Shown: positions 17,302 through 24,754 of the stretch, piece by piece | Numbering within the stretch: the stretch's first letter is position 1 | How the letters are laid out: the number at the start of each line of letters is the position of its first letter | From: Hymenobacter perfusus | Lineage (GTDB): Bacteria > Bacteroidota > Bacteroidia > Cytophagales > Hymenobacteraceae | Direction: 5' to 3' | Assembly (NCBI RefSeq): GCF_003944765.1 | Contig: NZ_RWIU01000003.1 | Location: forward strand, 62,001-126,000 | Length of the DNA: 64,000 nt | Made by a program: the position numbers and the translations under genes | The notes under the pieces: model-generated | The model's input: only the letters and a program-made list of their open reading frames with translations | What the model was told of the DNA's origin: nothing | Databases searched by the model: none

Positions 17302-17961
17302 TCAGGGCGCGTCATATGGCTCCACAAGGTAGCAGCGGCGGGTGGCATCGTAGTCAATCACCAGCGCCGTATCACCTTTTTTTAGCTCAACGGCGGCGGA
17401 GGCGGCGCGCACGCTCAGTACCAGTGGTGCCCCGGTGGCCTGGGGCACGCTGGCCTGCCCCAACTGCTGCTGGCTGGCGGGCAGCAGCAGGGTGCAGACT
17501 TTGCCCAGCGGCTGCGCGCCGCCGTCGTGGTTGCGCTCCATGGCCGCAAACAGCCGCACAAACGGCAGCGTGAGCACCTTGGCCACCAGCAAGCTGCCCA
17601 GCAGCAGCGGCACCAGCAGCACCGCCCCCAGCAGCCCCGACGTGTTGCCCAAATAGTGGTTCAGCAGAATGCTGCCCACCCACCACGGCAGCGCCACGAA
17701 GCTCACCAGCACCATCAGCGGCACCCGGCCCAGGTTGAAAAAAGCCAGCGCATGGTTCAGCCAGCTCACGCCCATATCGGCCGGATCGGGCGCGGTGTGG
17801 CCGTCGGGACTGAAGTGCGCGGCGTGGTCGGTATCGACGTCAAGGGTCTTGAAGTCGAGTACGCCCAGAAGCACCGTCAGCCAGTACAGCAGCACGAACA
17901 CCAGCAAGCCGGTGGGCAGCAGGTTGGGCGGCGAAACGGCAGCATGTAGAAGTTCGGTCAT
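17302..17961 (-). CDS. YqiJ/NfeD-like membrane protein with C-terminal OB fold
   Basis: The 219-residue protein has about three membrane segments (~15-36 LLPTGLLVFVLLYWLTVLLGV, ~80-104 LMVLVSFVALPWWVGSILL, ~109-129 LLGAVLLVPLLLGSLLVAKV) and a C-terminal beta-rich OB-like domain (GKVCTLLLPASQQQLG ... KKGDTALVIDYDATRRCYLVEPYD). This architecture is that of YqiJ/NfeD-type flotillin partners. Its place next to the flotillin gene supports a joint membrane complex. Only a family B repeat separates the two genes, with no terminator-like T run. Confidence 0.85.
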   Translation of the reverse strand: MTELLHAAVSPPNLLPTGLLVFVLLYWLTVLLGVLDFKTLDVDTDHAAHFSPDGHTAPDPADMGVSWLNHALAFFNLGRVPLMVLVSFVALPWWVGSILLNHYLGNTSGLLGAVLLVPLLLGSLLVAKVLTLPFVRLFAAMERNHDGGAQPLGKVCTLLLPASQQQLGQASVPQATGAPLVLSVRAASAAVELKKGDTALVIDYDATRRCYLVEPYDAP

Positions 17962-18014
17962 GGCAGAATAGAAAGTGGGGTAGAAAGCCAGTGCCGAAGA
18001 TGTTGACTGGGAAT

Positions 18015-18719
18015 TTACCCCAGCCCCAGCTTGGCCTTCAGGGCCTGCAAATCGGCGGAAGCTTGGCCGCTGCCGTCCTTGCCCAGCGCCTTGTCAATTT
18101 CCTGATCGATGGACTTGCTTTCCTGGGCAATCTGCCCGTACGATTCAGCCAGGGCTTCCTCAGTCGCCACCTTGTCCTTCATGCGCTCCAGCAGCGCCAC
18201 CGTGCCCGACGAATCCAGTTGGGCCAGCTGCTGGTTGATGGTTTTGGTGGCCGTGCTCACCGTCACGCGGGCTTTCAGGGTTTTTAGCTCGTTGTCCCAC
18301 TGCGAAATGGTGCTTTTGAGCTGCTGCACGTTCTGGTCGAGCTGCTGGGCCGAGGCCTCAAACTTCTGCTGTTCCTGGGTGGCGCGGGTGGCCTGGGCTT
18401 CGTGCTGGGTTTTCTTGAGCAGGGCTTCCGTGGCGAGGCGGTCGGCTTCGGGAGCCTCCATCTCCTGGCGGTGCGCCTTCTGGAGCAGCAGCACGGCCTT
18501 GTTTTCGTAGTCAAGGGCGCGGCCACGCTCCGTTTCGGCCTCATTGCGGCTGCGGATGGCCAGGGCCTTCACCTCGGCCAGCGCGTGCAGGGCCTTGTCT
18601 AGGTCCAGGCGCAGGTCGCGCAGCCCCTGCTCGATCATTTTGATCGGGTCCTCGAACTGGTTGACTGCCGAATGCGCTTCGGCCTGCCCGATTTTGAAGA
18701 TGCGGTTGAAGAGGTTCAT
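18015..18719 (-). CDS. pspA: PspA/IM30 family protein
   Basis: The 234-residue protein is predicted to be almost entirely coiled coil. The N-terminal amphipathic helix (MNLFNRIFKIGQAEAHSAVN) and the QFEDPIKMIEQGLRDLRLDL segment are classic PspA/Vipp1 features for binding stressed membranes. A long heptad region follows (LKKTQHEAQATRATQEQQKF) and then a short C-terminal helix. The family forms ESCRT-III-like assemblies that limit membrane leakage. It lies 53 nt upstream of the YqiJ-like gene in the same direction, so a shared transcript is likely. Confidence 0.93.
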   Translation of the reverse strand: MNLFNRIFKIGQAEAHSAVNQFEDPIKMIEQGLRDLRLDLDKALHALAEVKALAIRSRNEAETERGRALDYENKAVLLLQKAHRQEMEAPEADRLATEALLKKTQHEAQATRATQEQQKFEASAQQLDQNVQQLKSTISQWDNELKTLKARVTVSTATKTINQQLAQLDSSGTVALLERMKDKVATEEALAESYGQIAQESKSIDQEIDKALGKDGSGQASADLQALKAKLGLG

Positions 18720-18756
18720 GGCTGTTGGGAGTTTGGGGTGTTGAGGAAGTTTGGAT

Positions 18757-18860
18757 CGTCATGCTGAGCCTGTCGAAGCATCTCTACCGCTTCGTCTGAA
18801 TGGTATTGCAACGAAGCGGTAGAGATGCTTCGACTTCGCTCCGCTGCGCTCAGCATGACG
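18757..18860. repeat. dispersed palindromic repeat, family A (CATGCTGAGC type)
   Basis: CGTCATGCTGAGCC...GAAGCATCTCTACCGCTTCG is mirrored by CGAAGCGGTAGAGATGCTTCG...GCTCAGCATGACG. It ends 1 nt before the stop codon (18862) of the upstream small gene and 38 nt before pspA begins, so it lies inside the probable operon. Confidence 0.85.
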
Positions 18861-18861
18861 G

Positions 18862-19275
18862 TCAGATGTCCTCGGAACCGGATTTCGAAAACGCAATCAG
18901 CTCGTCGCTGAACTCGCTGAGTAGCAAGCCCAGGGAATTGAAAACGGCTTCCAGCTCCTGCCGGTCGAGGTGCTCCAGCTGAAGCGTGTCGCGGAAGATG
19001 ACCTTGCGGCCTGTTTCGTCAAGCACGAAAGCGCCGTGAATGATGTCACGGTTCTTCTGGAGCAGGCGCTGGTAGATGTCGCAGTTAGGGGCCAGCAGAT
19101 CCAGCAGGTACTGCTCCAGAATCAGCAGCGGCTCGCCGCAGCCCAGCACCAAGTGCTCGATGCCTAGCTCCGGCTTGCTCACTACCAGCAGGTTGTTAGC
19201 CTCATCCTGGTGGCAGATGTCGAAGTCAAGCTCCAGCAGATAGTTCTGGATTTTATAGAAGTAGGAGTTGGCCAT
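18862..19275 (-). CDS. small acidic protein, YbjN / Tir-chaperone-like
   Basis: The 137-residue, acidic, soluble protein opens MANSYFYKIQNYLLELDFDI and continues NLLVVSKPELGIEHLVLGCG, then a helix (LLILEQYLLDLL) and the VLDETGRKVIFRDTLQLEHLD strand-turn. The alpha-beta pattern resembles YbjN and type III secretion chaperone-like proteins; assignment is by pattern only. Such genes recur beside pspA and DUF3686 ATPases, where they may modulate PspA. It is the first gene of the minus-strand cluster. The spacer upstream (19276-19490) must hold its promoter, but no clean TAnnTTTG was found on that strand. Confidence 0.55.
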   Translation of the reverse strand: MANSYFYKIQNYLLELDFDICHQDEANNLLVVSKPELGIEHLVLGCGEPLLILEQYLLDLLAPNCDIYQRLLQKNRDIIHGAFVLDETGRKVIFRDTLQLEHLDRQELEAVFNSLGLLLSEFSDELIAFSKSGSEDI

Positions 19276-19419
19276 AGAGTAAGTCGAACTTGGGGAGAAG
19301 GGAAGTTGGCCAGAAGGTAAGTACTATCGGGAAGCCGTCCGTAGCGCGGTGCGGAAAGGCTTTGGATCTAATGGCTCAAAAAAATAGCGGAGCAGAAAAC
19401 TGCCATCGGGAATATGTGC

Positions 19420-19427
19420 TAGCTTTA
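19420..19427 (+). promoter_or_regulatory. possible -7 element (TAGCTTTA) of the XRE regulator gene
   Basis: TAGCTTTA matches TAnnTTTG at seven of eight positions and lies about 64 nt before the regulator ATG, just ahead of the two operator-like dyads. Transcription would then begin close to the first dyad. No -33 TTG with good spacing was seen. Confidence 0.35.
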
Positions 19428-19440
19428 CGATGCAAGTGTA

Positions 19441-19471
19441 CTCAAAGTTTGAGATACGCTCAAGTTTTGAG
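19441..19471. promoter_or_regulatory. pair of operator-like dyads CTCAA-N3-TTGAG
   Basis: CTCAAAGTTTGAG (19441-19453) and CTCAAGTTTTGAG (19459-19471) share CTCAA-N3-TTGAG, with centres 18 bp apart. They lie 20-50 nt before the XRE regulator ATG and in the divergent spacer to the stress cluster. This is a typical layout for autoregulation by a dimeric XRE protein, with possible control of the divergent genes. Binding is inferred. Confidence 0.6.
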
Positions 19472-19490
19472 CAGAAAATATTTTTGCCGC

Positions 19491-20276
19491 ATGTCGTACG
19501 TAGGAAAGAACATTCGCAAAATTAGAACCGTCAAGAAGCTGAGCCAGGCCGCTTTTGCCGAGTTGTTTGGCCTGGCCCGGCCCAGCGTAGGGGCATACGA
19601 AGAAGGACGGTCTGAGCCAAAAATGGAGACGCTGATCCAGATTGCTCATTATTTTGGCTTATCGGTAGACTTGCTACTTACGAAAGAGCTGACCGTAAAC
19701 GAGCTTTACCACTTCGACATTTTCCGGCAGGAGCCCGCCGCCGAAGTACCCGCCAAGCCGGCCGCTGCCGAGGCTGACCGCCTGGCCCAACTCACGCCCT
19801 TTGTGCCCGCCGACCGCCTGCTCGAGTACATTGTGCAGCACCACAGCACCGGGTTCATCGACGCGCTGCCGCCGCTCACGTTTCCGCACCAGCTGGGGCC
19901 GGCCACCCGGGCCTTCGAGATTGTAGGGGCCGAAATGCAGCACCAGCAGCAAGGCCTGCGTCACCAGGATGTAGTGCTATGCTGCCGCGTAGATAAGGCC
20001 ACGGCCACCCTGCGGCCGGGCCGCATCTATGCCTTCGTCACGCAAAGCAGCCTGCTGGTGCGCCGCCTCTCCGAGCGCCTGCCTGCTAACGTGCTCAAGC
20101 TCCGCGCCGACAACCCCGACTACGGCACCCAGGAATTCGCCCTGGAGCAAGCCTTGGAAATATGGGAAGTGAAGGCCGTGTTCACCACCCACCTGCGCCC
20201 GCCGTCGCGCATTGAGGACCGGGTGACGCGGCTGGAACGGCAGGTAGAGGAGTTGCTGGCGCGGCTGGACGGGTAA
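19491..20276 (+). CDS. XRE-family regulator with S24/LexA-like C-terminal domain lacking the protease dyad
   Basis: The product is 261 residues from MSYVGKNIRKIRTVKKLSQ. The HTH spans ~1-60 (SQAAFAELFGLARPSVGAYEEGRSEPKMETL). After a linker, residues ~110-235 resemble the S24/LexA sensor fold (FEIVGAEMQHQ; HQDVVLCCRV; GRIYAFVTQSSLLVRRLSE). Where LexA has G-x-SM, this protein has GAEM, and the lysine position reads VRRL, so self-cleavage is unlikely. The C-terminus is a short coiled coil (RIEDRVTRLERQVEELLARL). An in-frame start at 19290 exists, but the operator dyads and promoter lie between it and 19491. It probably controls the divergent PspA/flotillin/ATPase cluster. Confidence 0.85.
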   Translation: MSYVGKNIRKIRTVKKLSQAAFAELFGLARPSVGAYEEGRSEPKMETLIQIAHYFGLSVDLLLTKELTVNELYHFDIFRQEPAAEVPAKPAAAEADRLAQLTPFVPADRLLEYIVQHHSTGFIDALPPLTFPHQLGPATRAFEIVGAEMQHQQQGLRHQDVVLCCRVDKATATLRPGRIYAFVTQSSLLVRRLSERLPANVLKLRADNPDYGTQEFALEQALEIWEVKAVFTTHLRPPSRIEDRVTRLERQVEELLARLDG

Positions 20277-20323
20277 GCGGCGCGTGTGTAACAGCCTGAC
20301 TGGCCTGCCTGTGCGAAAACTAT

Positions 20324-20437
20324 TCAGGAAGCAAACCAGTCGCTCAGCCAAGCGAATAAATCGGCGAGCAGGCCATCCAGCAGCAGGTCGCCTAGCCAGC
20401 GTAGCCCGTCTTTTAAATACTGGAACAACTCAGCCAT
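20324..20437 (-). CDS. unannotated 37-residue amphipathic small protein
   Basis: ATG at 20435-20437, stop TGA at 20324-20326. The peptide begins MAELFQYLKDGLRWLG and ends LFAWLSDWFAS. It has no proline except none at all, is rich in Leu/Trp/Phe, and has an Asp or other polar residue about every three to four positions. That gives one continuous amphipathic helix with a net negative charge. It could be a membrane-surface small protein. No family was recognised and no Shine-Dalgarno precedes it. Coding status rests on composition and its place at the end of the stress-regulator gene, so it is only a candidate. Confidence 0.4.
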   Translation of the reverse strand: MAELFQYLKDGLRWLGDLLLDGLLADLFAWLSDWFAS

Positions 20438-20498
20438 ACCAAAGGGTAAGAATATACCCCGGCAATATGCAAAGAAAGTCGCCTATCAGCCAAGTAGG

Positions 20499-20531
20499 TG
20501 GAGCAGTTCTTCTGAATGGTGCTCCATTCAG
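20499..20531. other. two mutually exclusive hairpins
   Basis: TGGAGCA (20499-20505) can pair with TGCTCCA (20520-20526). Alternatively CTGAATGG (20512-20519) can pair with CCATTCAG (20524-20531), with a 4-nt loop. The two stems share 20520-20526 or overlap it, so only one can form. It lies upstream of the 37-residue ORF on the minus strand. Confidence 0.4.
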
Positions 20532-20583
20532 GTAGTCATGTAAAAGGCTACTATAAGCCGAAAACCCGGACCGGCTGGCTACC

Positions 20584-20613
20584 AAACAAAAACGCGAAGC
20601 CAGGCTTCGCGTT
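20584..20613 (-). terminator. rho-independent terminator of the 48-residue gene
   Basis: An 11-bp arm AACGCGAAGCC (20591-20601) and its exact complement GGCTTCGCGTT (20603-20613) form a stem. On the minus strand it is followed by TTTTTGTTT. It lies 49 nt downstream of the stop of the 20662-20808 ORF, which supports transcription of that ORF. Confidence 0.8.
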
Positions 20614-20661
20614 GCGGAGGAAACAGTAAAAGAATAGGCCGGACCGGCAGCCTGGTTGCGG

Positions 20662-20808
20662 TCAGCCGTTGGAAGGCGTGACACTCCGCAACAGGGTGGA
20701 AATGGCATCGGAGAGGGGGGCGGGTTGCGGCTGCGGGCGGTTGGCTGCGCCTAAGACCAGCAGCACGAAAAGAACCAGAAAGCGCAAAAGGGTGGAAAAA
20801 CGCTGCAT
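20662..20808 (-). CDS. 48-residue hypothetical protein with N-terminal hydrophobic helix
   Basis: ATG at 20806-20808, stop at 20662. The start MQRFSTLLRFLVLFVLLVLG is a signal peptide or membrane anchor, followed by a Pro/Gln-rich linker (ANRPQPQPAPLSD) and a short tail ending RSVTPSNG. A strong terminator follows on the same strand (20584-20613), so this is probably a real transcription unit. Upstream (20836-20873) two small hairpins occur in the leader or promoter region: TACCTCC/GGAGGTA and TGCCG/CGGCA. No homology is recognised; the function is unknown. Confidence 0.5.
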   Translation of the reverse strand: MQRFSTLLRFLVLFVLLVLGAANRPQPQPAPLSDAISTLLRSVTPSNG

Positions 20809-21049
20809 AGAGTAAGGGTCAGGTAATCAGAAAGCTACCTCCTTGCCCGGAGGTATTGCCGAATCATACGGCAAAACTACGGCGAGGTATATTAATCCCA
20901 GGTTATTATTAACCGAACCAGGCTTTCCAGCCCACCAGTTGGAGATTATGGAGTAGAGAGCCTGCAAAAAATCCCCGATTTCTGGCTGTGGCTTCCGGCC
21001 GGTCGGCAAAAGCAATAACTTCCGGCTGCCAATCCCCATTCAAAATCCC

Positions 21050-22825
21050 ATGCCCCATTCCGCCCTCGATACGCCCGAGCTGAATCTGGAAGCCACCAGC
21101 CAGTCATCTGCCGCCGATAAGCCCGCCACCCGGCCCATGTACTACGAGTACAAGCCCGAGGAAACCGTGCGCGCCATGCACGGCACTACCCTGCGCTGCA
21201 AAACCTGGGAAGCCGAAGCGGCCCTGCGCATGCTGGAAAACAACCTCGACCCGGCCGTGAGCCTAGTGTACGACGAGCTGATTGTGTACGGCGGGGCCGG
21301 CCGTGCCGCCCGCAACTGGAAGGAGTACCAGACCATCGTCAGGACCCTCAAAAACCTGGAGCCCGACGAAACCATGCTCGTGCAAAGCGGCAAGGCCGTG
21401 GGCGTACTGCGCACCTGGGCCCACGCCCCGCGGGTGCTCATAGCCAACTCCAACCTCGTGCCCGCCTGGAGCACCCAGGAGTATTTCGATGAGCTGGACC
21501 GGCTGGGGCTGATGATGTACGGGCAAATGACGGCCGGCTCCTGGATTTACATTGCCACCCAGGGCATTTTGCAGGGCACCTACGAGACCTTCGCCGCCGT
21601 GGCCGACAAGCACTTTTCGGGTACGGCGGCTGGCACCGTGACCGTCACGGCCGGGCTGGGCGGCATGAGCGGGGCGCAGCCGCTGGCCGTGACCATGAAC
21701 GACGGCGTGTGCCTGGTTATCGAGCCCATCGACGAGCGGGTGAAGCAGAAGGTGCGCGAAGGCTACCTCGACGAGCAGGCCCGCGACCTGACCCACGCCC
21801 TGGAGCTGTGTGAGCAATACAAAGCCGCCCGCACCGGCTGGAGCATCGGCCTCACCGGCAACGCCGCCACCGTGCTGCCTGAACTGCTAACCCAGGGCTA
21901 CAAAGTGGACATCGTCACGGACCAGACCTCCGCCCACGACCTACTCGACTACCTCCCCGAAGGCGACATCGACGCGGTATTGCAGTTGCGCAAAGATGAC
22001 CCTGCCGAATTCCGGCGGCAGGCCCTGCAGTCCATCATGAAGCACTGCCAGGCCATTATTGACATGCAAACGGCCGGTTCCGTGGCCCTCGACTACGGCA
22101 ACAACCTGCGCGGCCAGGCCGAGAAGGGCGGCCTGAAAGTGCGCGACGAGCATGGCCAGTTTCTCTACCCCGGCTTCGTGCCCGGCTACATCCGGCCGCT
22201 GTTCTGCGAGGGCAAAGGCCCCTTCCGCTGGGCCGCCCTCAGCGGCGACCCCCAGGATATCCTGCGCATCGACCGCGCCCTGCTGGAAACCTTCCCCGAC
22301 AACAAAATGCTGGCCCGCTGGATTGAGAAGGCCCAAGCCAAAGTGCCGTTCATCGGGTTGCCGGCGCGGGTGTGCTGGCTGGGCTACGGCGAGCGGGAGA
22401 AGTTCGGCTTGGTCATCAACGACCTGGTGGCGCGGGGCGAAGTATCGGCTCCCATCGTCATCGGCCGCGACCACCTCGACTGCGGCTCCGTGGCCTCGCC
22501 CAACCGCGAAACCGAGGGCATGAAGGACGGCTCCGACGCCGTAGCCGACTGGCCCCTGCTCAACGCCCTGGCCAACTGCGCCAGCGGCGCCGACTGGGTT
22601 TCGCTGCACAACGGCGGCGGCGTGGGCATCGGCAACTCCACCCACTCCGGCATGGTGATAGTGGCCACCGGCACCCCCGAAAAAGCCGAGCGCCTGCGCC
22701 GCGTGCTCACCACCGACCCCGGCATGGGCGTCTTTCGCCACGCCGATGCCGGCTACGAGCTGGCCCAACAGGTAGCCCAGGAGCGTGGGGTGAAGATTCC
22801 GGGGCAGAACAGAAGAAGTAATTGA
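21050..22825 (+). CDS. hutU: urocanate hydratase
   Basis: The 591-residue enzyme converts urocanate to imidazolonepropionate, the second step of histidine degradation, with tightly bound NAD+. Visible features are [21 protein letters not shown] near the N-terminus, the NAD-contact segment [36 protein letters not shown], the [14 protein letters not shown] segment with the conserved Cys, and the C-terminal [17 protein letters not shown]. It is slightly longer than the usual ~555 because of a polar N-terminal extension. The product is the substrate of HutI, whose gene lies about 30 kb away; hutH is not in the window. A weak TAACTTCC lies about 30 nt before the ATG. Confidence 0.96.
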   Translation: MPHSALDTPELNLEATSQSSAADKPATRPMYYEYKPEETVRAMHGTTLRCKTWEAEAALRMLENNLDPAVSLVYDELIVYGGAGRAARNWKEYQTIVRTLKNLEPDETMLVQSGKAVGVLRTWAHAPRVLIANSNLVPAWSTQEYFDELDRLGLMMYGQMTAGSWIYIATQGILQGTYETFAAVADKHFSGTAAGTVTVTAGLGGMSGAQPLAVTMNDGVCLVIEPIDERVKQKVREGYLDEQARDLTHALELCEQYKAARTGWSIGLTGNAATVLPELLTQGYKVDIVTDQTSAHDLLDYLPEGDIDAVLQLRKDDPAEFRRQALQSIMKHCQAIIDMQTAGSVALDYGNNLRGQAEKGGLKVRDEHGQFLYPGFVPGYIRPLFCEGKGPFRWAALSGDPQDILRIDRALLETFPDNKMLARWIEKAQAKVPFIGLPARVCWLGYGEREKFGLVINDLVARGEVSAPIVIGRDHLDCGSVASPNRETEGMKDGSDAVADWPLLNALANCASGADWVSLHNGGGVGIGNSTHSGMVIVATGTPEKAERLRRVLTTDPGMGVFRHADAGYELAQQVAQERGVKIPGQNRRSN

Positions 22826-22929
22826 TTGCTGCGTCTCCAGTGTGTGAGACTTGTTAGGTTAGTTGGTTTTTACTGTTTATATATGACAATGCTTTTTTAA
22901 AAAAAAACAAACCAAAAAAAACAACTGCA

Positions 22930-24534
22930 ATGCTTTCTGAAAATTTACTGCTTCTGCAAGAAGATATTTGTCTTGGATCTACGCTTAATAATACAGATGT
23001 TAGAGGTGCATATAGTCCAATGCAATTTGTCTTAAGGTTAAGAAACGATGTTCGTGATGCGTTAAAAAGTGATTTTTATCCGGAGAAAATACAAGCTCTT
23101 TCGACAAGTATTCATGAAAATATCCATTGGTGGCAGCATGTGGGTTCTAATTTTGGGTTTTTATACAGCCTTTGTTATCCTGCTTTTGCTCACATGTCTA
23201 AACATTTATTGAGCAAACTTGTCGATCAAGATTTGGCTTATAAATCAATATTAAAATTTGATAAAACTTATTATGAAAAATATGGCGTAGCTGACATATT
23301 TGACATTAATTTAATTGTGAATAATTATTATGATCTTGAATACGCAAAATTATTTGCAATTGATAATAAAAATATCAAATATATATATGATGATAAAAGA
23401 TATTTTTTAAATATTGGTCATTGTTATCATATATTTTGGTCATCCAATATTAGTGTTGTGGCTGATACGATTGATCCACAGTATAGCTTTTTGCCTAAGA
23501 TAAATGATTGGGTTAAGGAGTTTGTGCGATTGACTGATGAAAAAATAGACGGCTTTTATGTTGAGTCCCCTGTTCATATGTCACTTACTGGAGTGAAAGC
23601 AATATATGAAGGTCAAGCAATATTTAACCAAGTGCAGTATTTGGCTAAAGCATTAAACGAAAAGTTAATGTATGTAGAATGCGAAAATATAGGCATGTTA
23701 CACGGTGTATATGTTGAAGCATTCGAAATTTATTTAAAGACTACAAACATTGCTAGACCTGTTTTTGTGTTAGATATAAAAATTTCTCTATTTCTTCTTG
23801 TTTGTGATTTGTCAATAAATCCAAGTAATGGTTTTCCATTAGAAATTTATGACTATGAGGATTTTATTATTAAGAATGATCCAGGTATGAGATTTATGCA
23901 GCTTTGTCATACTATTGCTGAAAAGCCAGATTTTTTCCTTGATAAGATAAAATTGCATTCTAAGGAGGAGTATATTGAATTGAGTAAAGAGCTATCTGAA
24001 TCTATTGGATGCATATGCCCTTATGAGAGTATAGCAGTGGTATTGAAATGGGGTGAGAATGAAAGTGTAATGCAGGTGCTTCGAGAGGAAGAAAAGTTTA
24101 ACTACTTGAATGAAAATTTGTCTATTAGGCTGATGTTTTCAAAATATTATAGGTTTCAGGAGGATAAACAGAAGTATCCAAATGTTTTTTGTTGGTTTGG
24201 TTACCATGGTGCGAGCAATAATGATGAAGTATTTGGTATTGTTGATTATATTAGAAAGAAACATCATGCGTTATTTATAGATGATTATGATGGTGAGATT
24301 AAACCAGTGGTGTTTGATGGACAAGAAGAAGAAGATATTTGGGATACATTCAATGACTTTTATATGTATAATGTTTTATATGATATTATTTTAAAATGGG
24401 TTTCTCAGGAAGGAGATTTTAAATTTGATTATACTTGGCTTGCAAGTAGCCGTGCTGACAATATTGTGAATATTGTAAAAAAGGATTTTGAGAAAAACTT
24501 CAATATATCAATGGATGATGTTAAAATAGTGTAA
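22930..24534 (+). CDS. AT-rich predicted HExxH metalloprotein of unknown family
   Basis: The 534-residue protein has no recognisable family. Its key feature is SIHENIHWWQHVGSNFG: a full HExxH zinc-binding motif (H62, E63, H66). A second segment, GVKAIYEGQAIFNQ (E227), could give the third ligand in a gluzincin-like arrangement. No signal peptide or clear membrane helix is present. The gene is visibly AT-rich, about one third GC by eye, against roughly 60% in its neighbours, and uses A/T-ending codons throughout. A poly-A/T leader precedes the ATG. This indicates recent horizontal acquisition. It stands alone between hutU and an oxidoreductase gene. The protease role is inferred from the motif only; a defence or toxin role is possible but unproven. 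Confidence 0.85.
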   Translation: MLSENLLLLQEDICLGSTLNNTDVRGAYSPMQFVLRLRNDVRDALKSDFYPEKIQALSTSIHENIHWWQHVGSNFGFLYSLCYPAFAHMSKHLLSKLVDQDLAYKSILKFDKTYYEKYGVADIFDINLIVNNYYDLEYAKLFAIDNKNIKYIYDDKRYFLNIGHCYHIFWSSNISVVADTIDPQYSFLPKINDWVKEFVRLTDEKIDGFYVESPVHMSLTGVKAIYEGQAIFNQVQYLAKALNEKLMYVECENIGMLHGVYVEAFEIYLKTTNIARPVFVLDIKISLFLLVCDLSINPSNGFPLEIYDYEDFIIKNDPGMRFMQLCHTIAEKPDFFLDKIKLHSKEEYIELSKELSESIGCICPYESIAVVLKWGENESVMQVLREEEKFNYLNENLSIRLMFSKYYRFQEDKQKYPNVFCWFGYHGASNNDEVFGIVDYIRKKHHALFIDDYDGEIKPVVFDGQEEEDIWDTFNDFYMYNVLYDIILKWVSQEGDFKFDYTWLASSRADNIVNIVKKDFEKNFNISMDDVKIV

Positions 24535-24754
24535 GTAATTTGCGTTTTCATTAGTAGCGTGGGAATGGTGGCTCATGCTAGCGTTAATGTTAGGTCTTAT
24601 TATGGTGAGAATTTTGAGCCTGCAATATTGTATTAGAGGTTTAAGTAAATAAACGCATCTGCCACCCAAAAAAATCAAAACCTACACCTCCGCTGTTCAG
24701 TAACCTATACCTGCGCTGGTCCATCACCGGCGCACCAACCAAACAACACAACCT

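Noticed and set aside
20827-21039. 70-codon minus-strand frame before hutU
   Set aside because: Overlaps the likely hutU leader and the leader of the 20662-20808 ORF; no recognisable domain.
22930-24534. The AT-rich gene as a pseudogene
   Set aside because: The 534-codon frame is intact, and the HExxH motif with its flanks is well formed.
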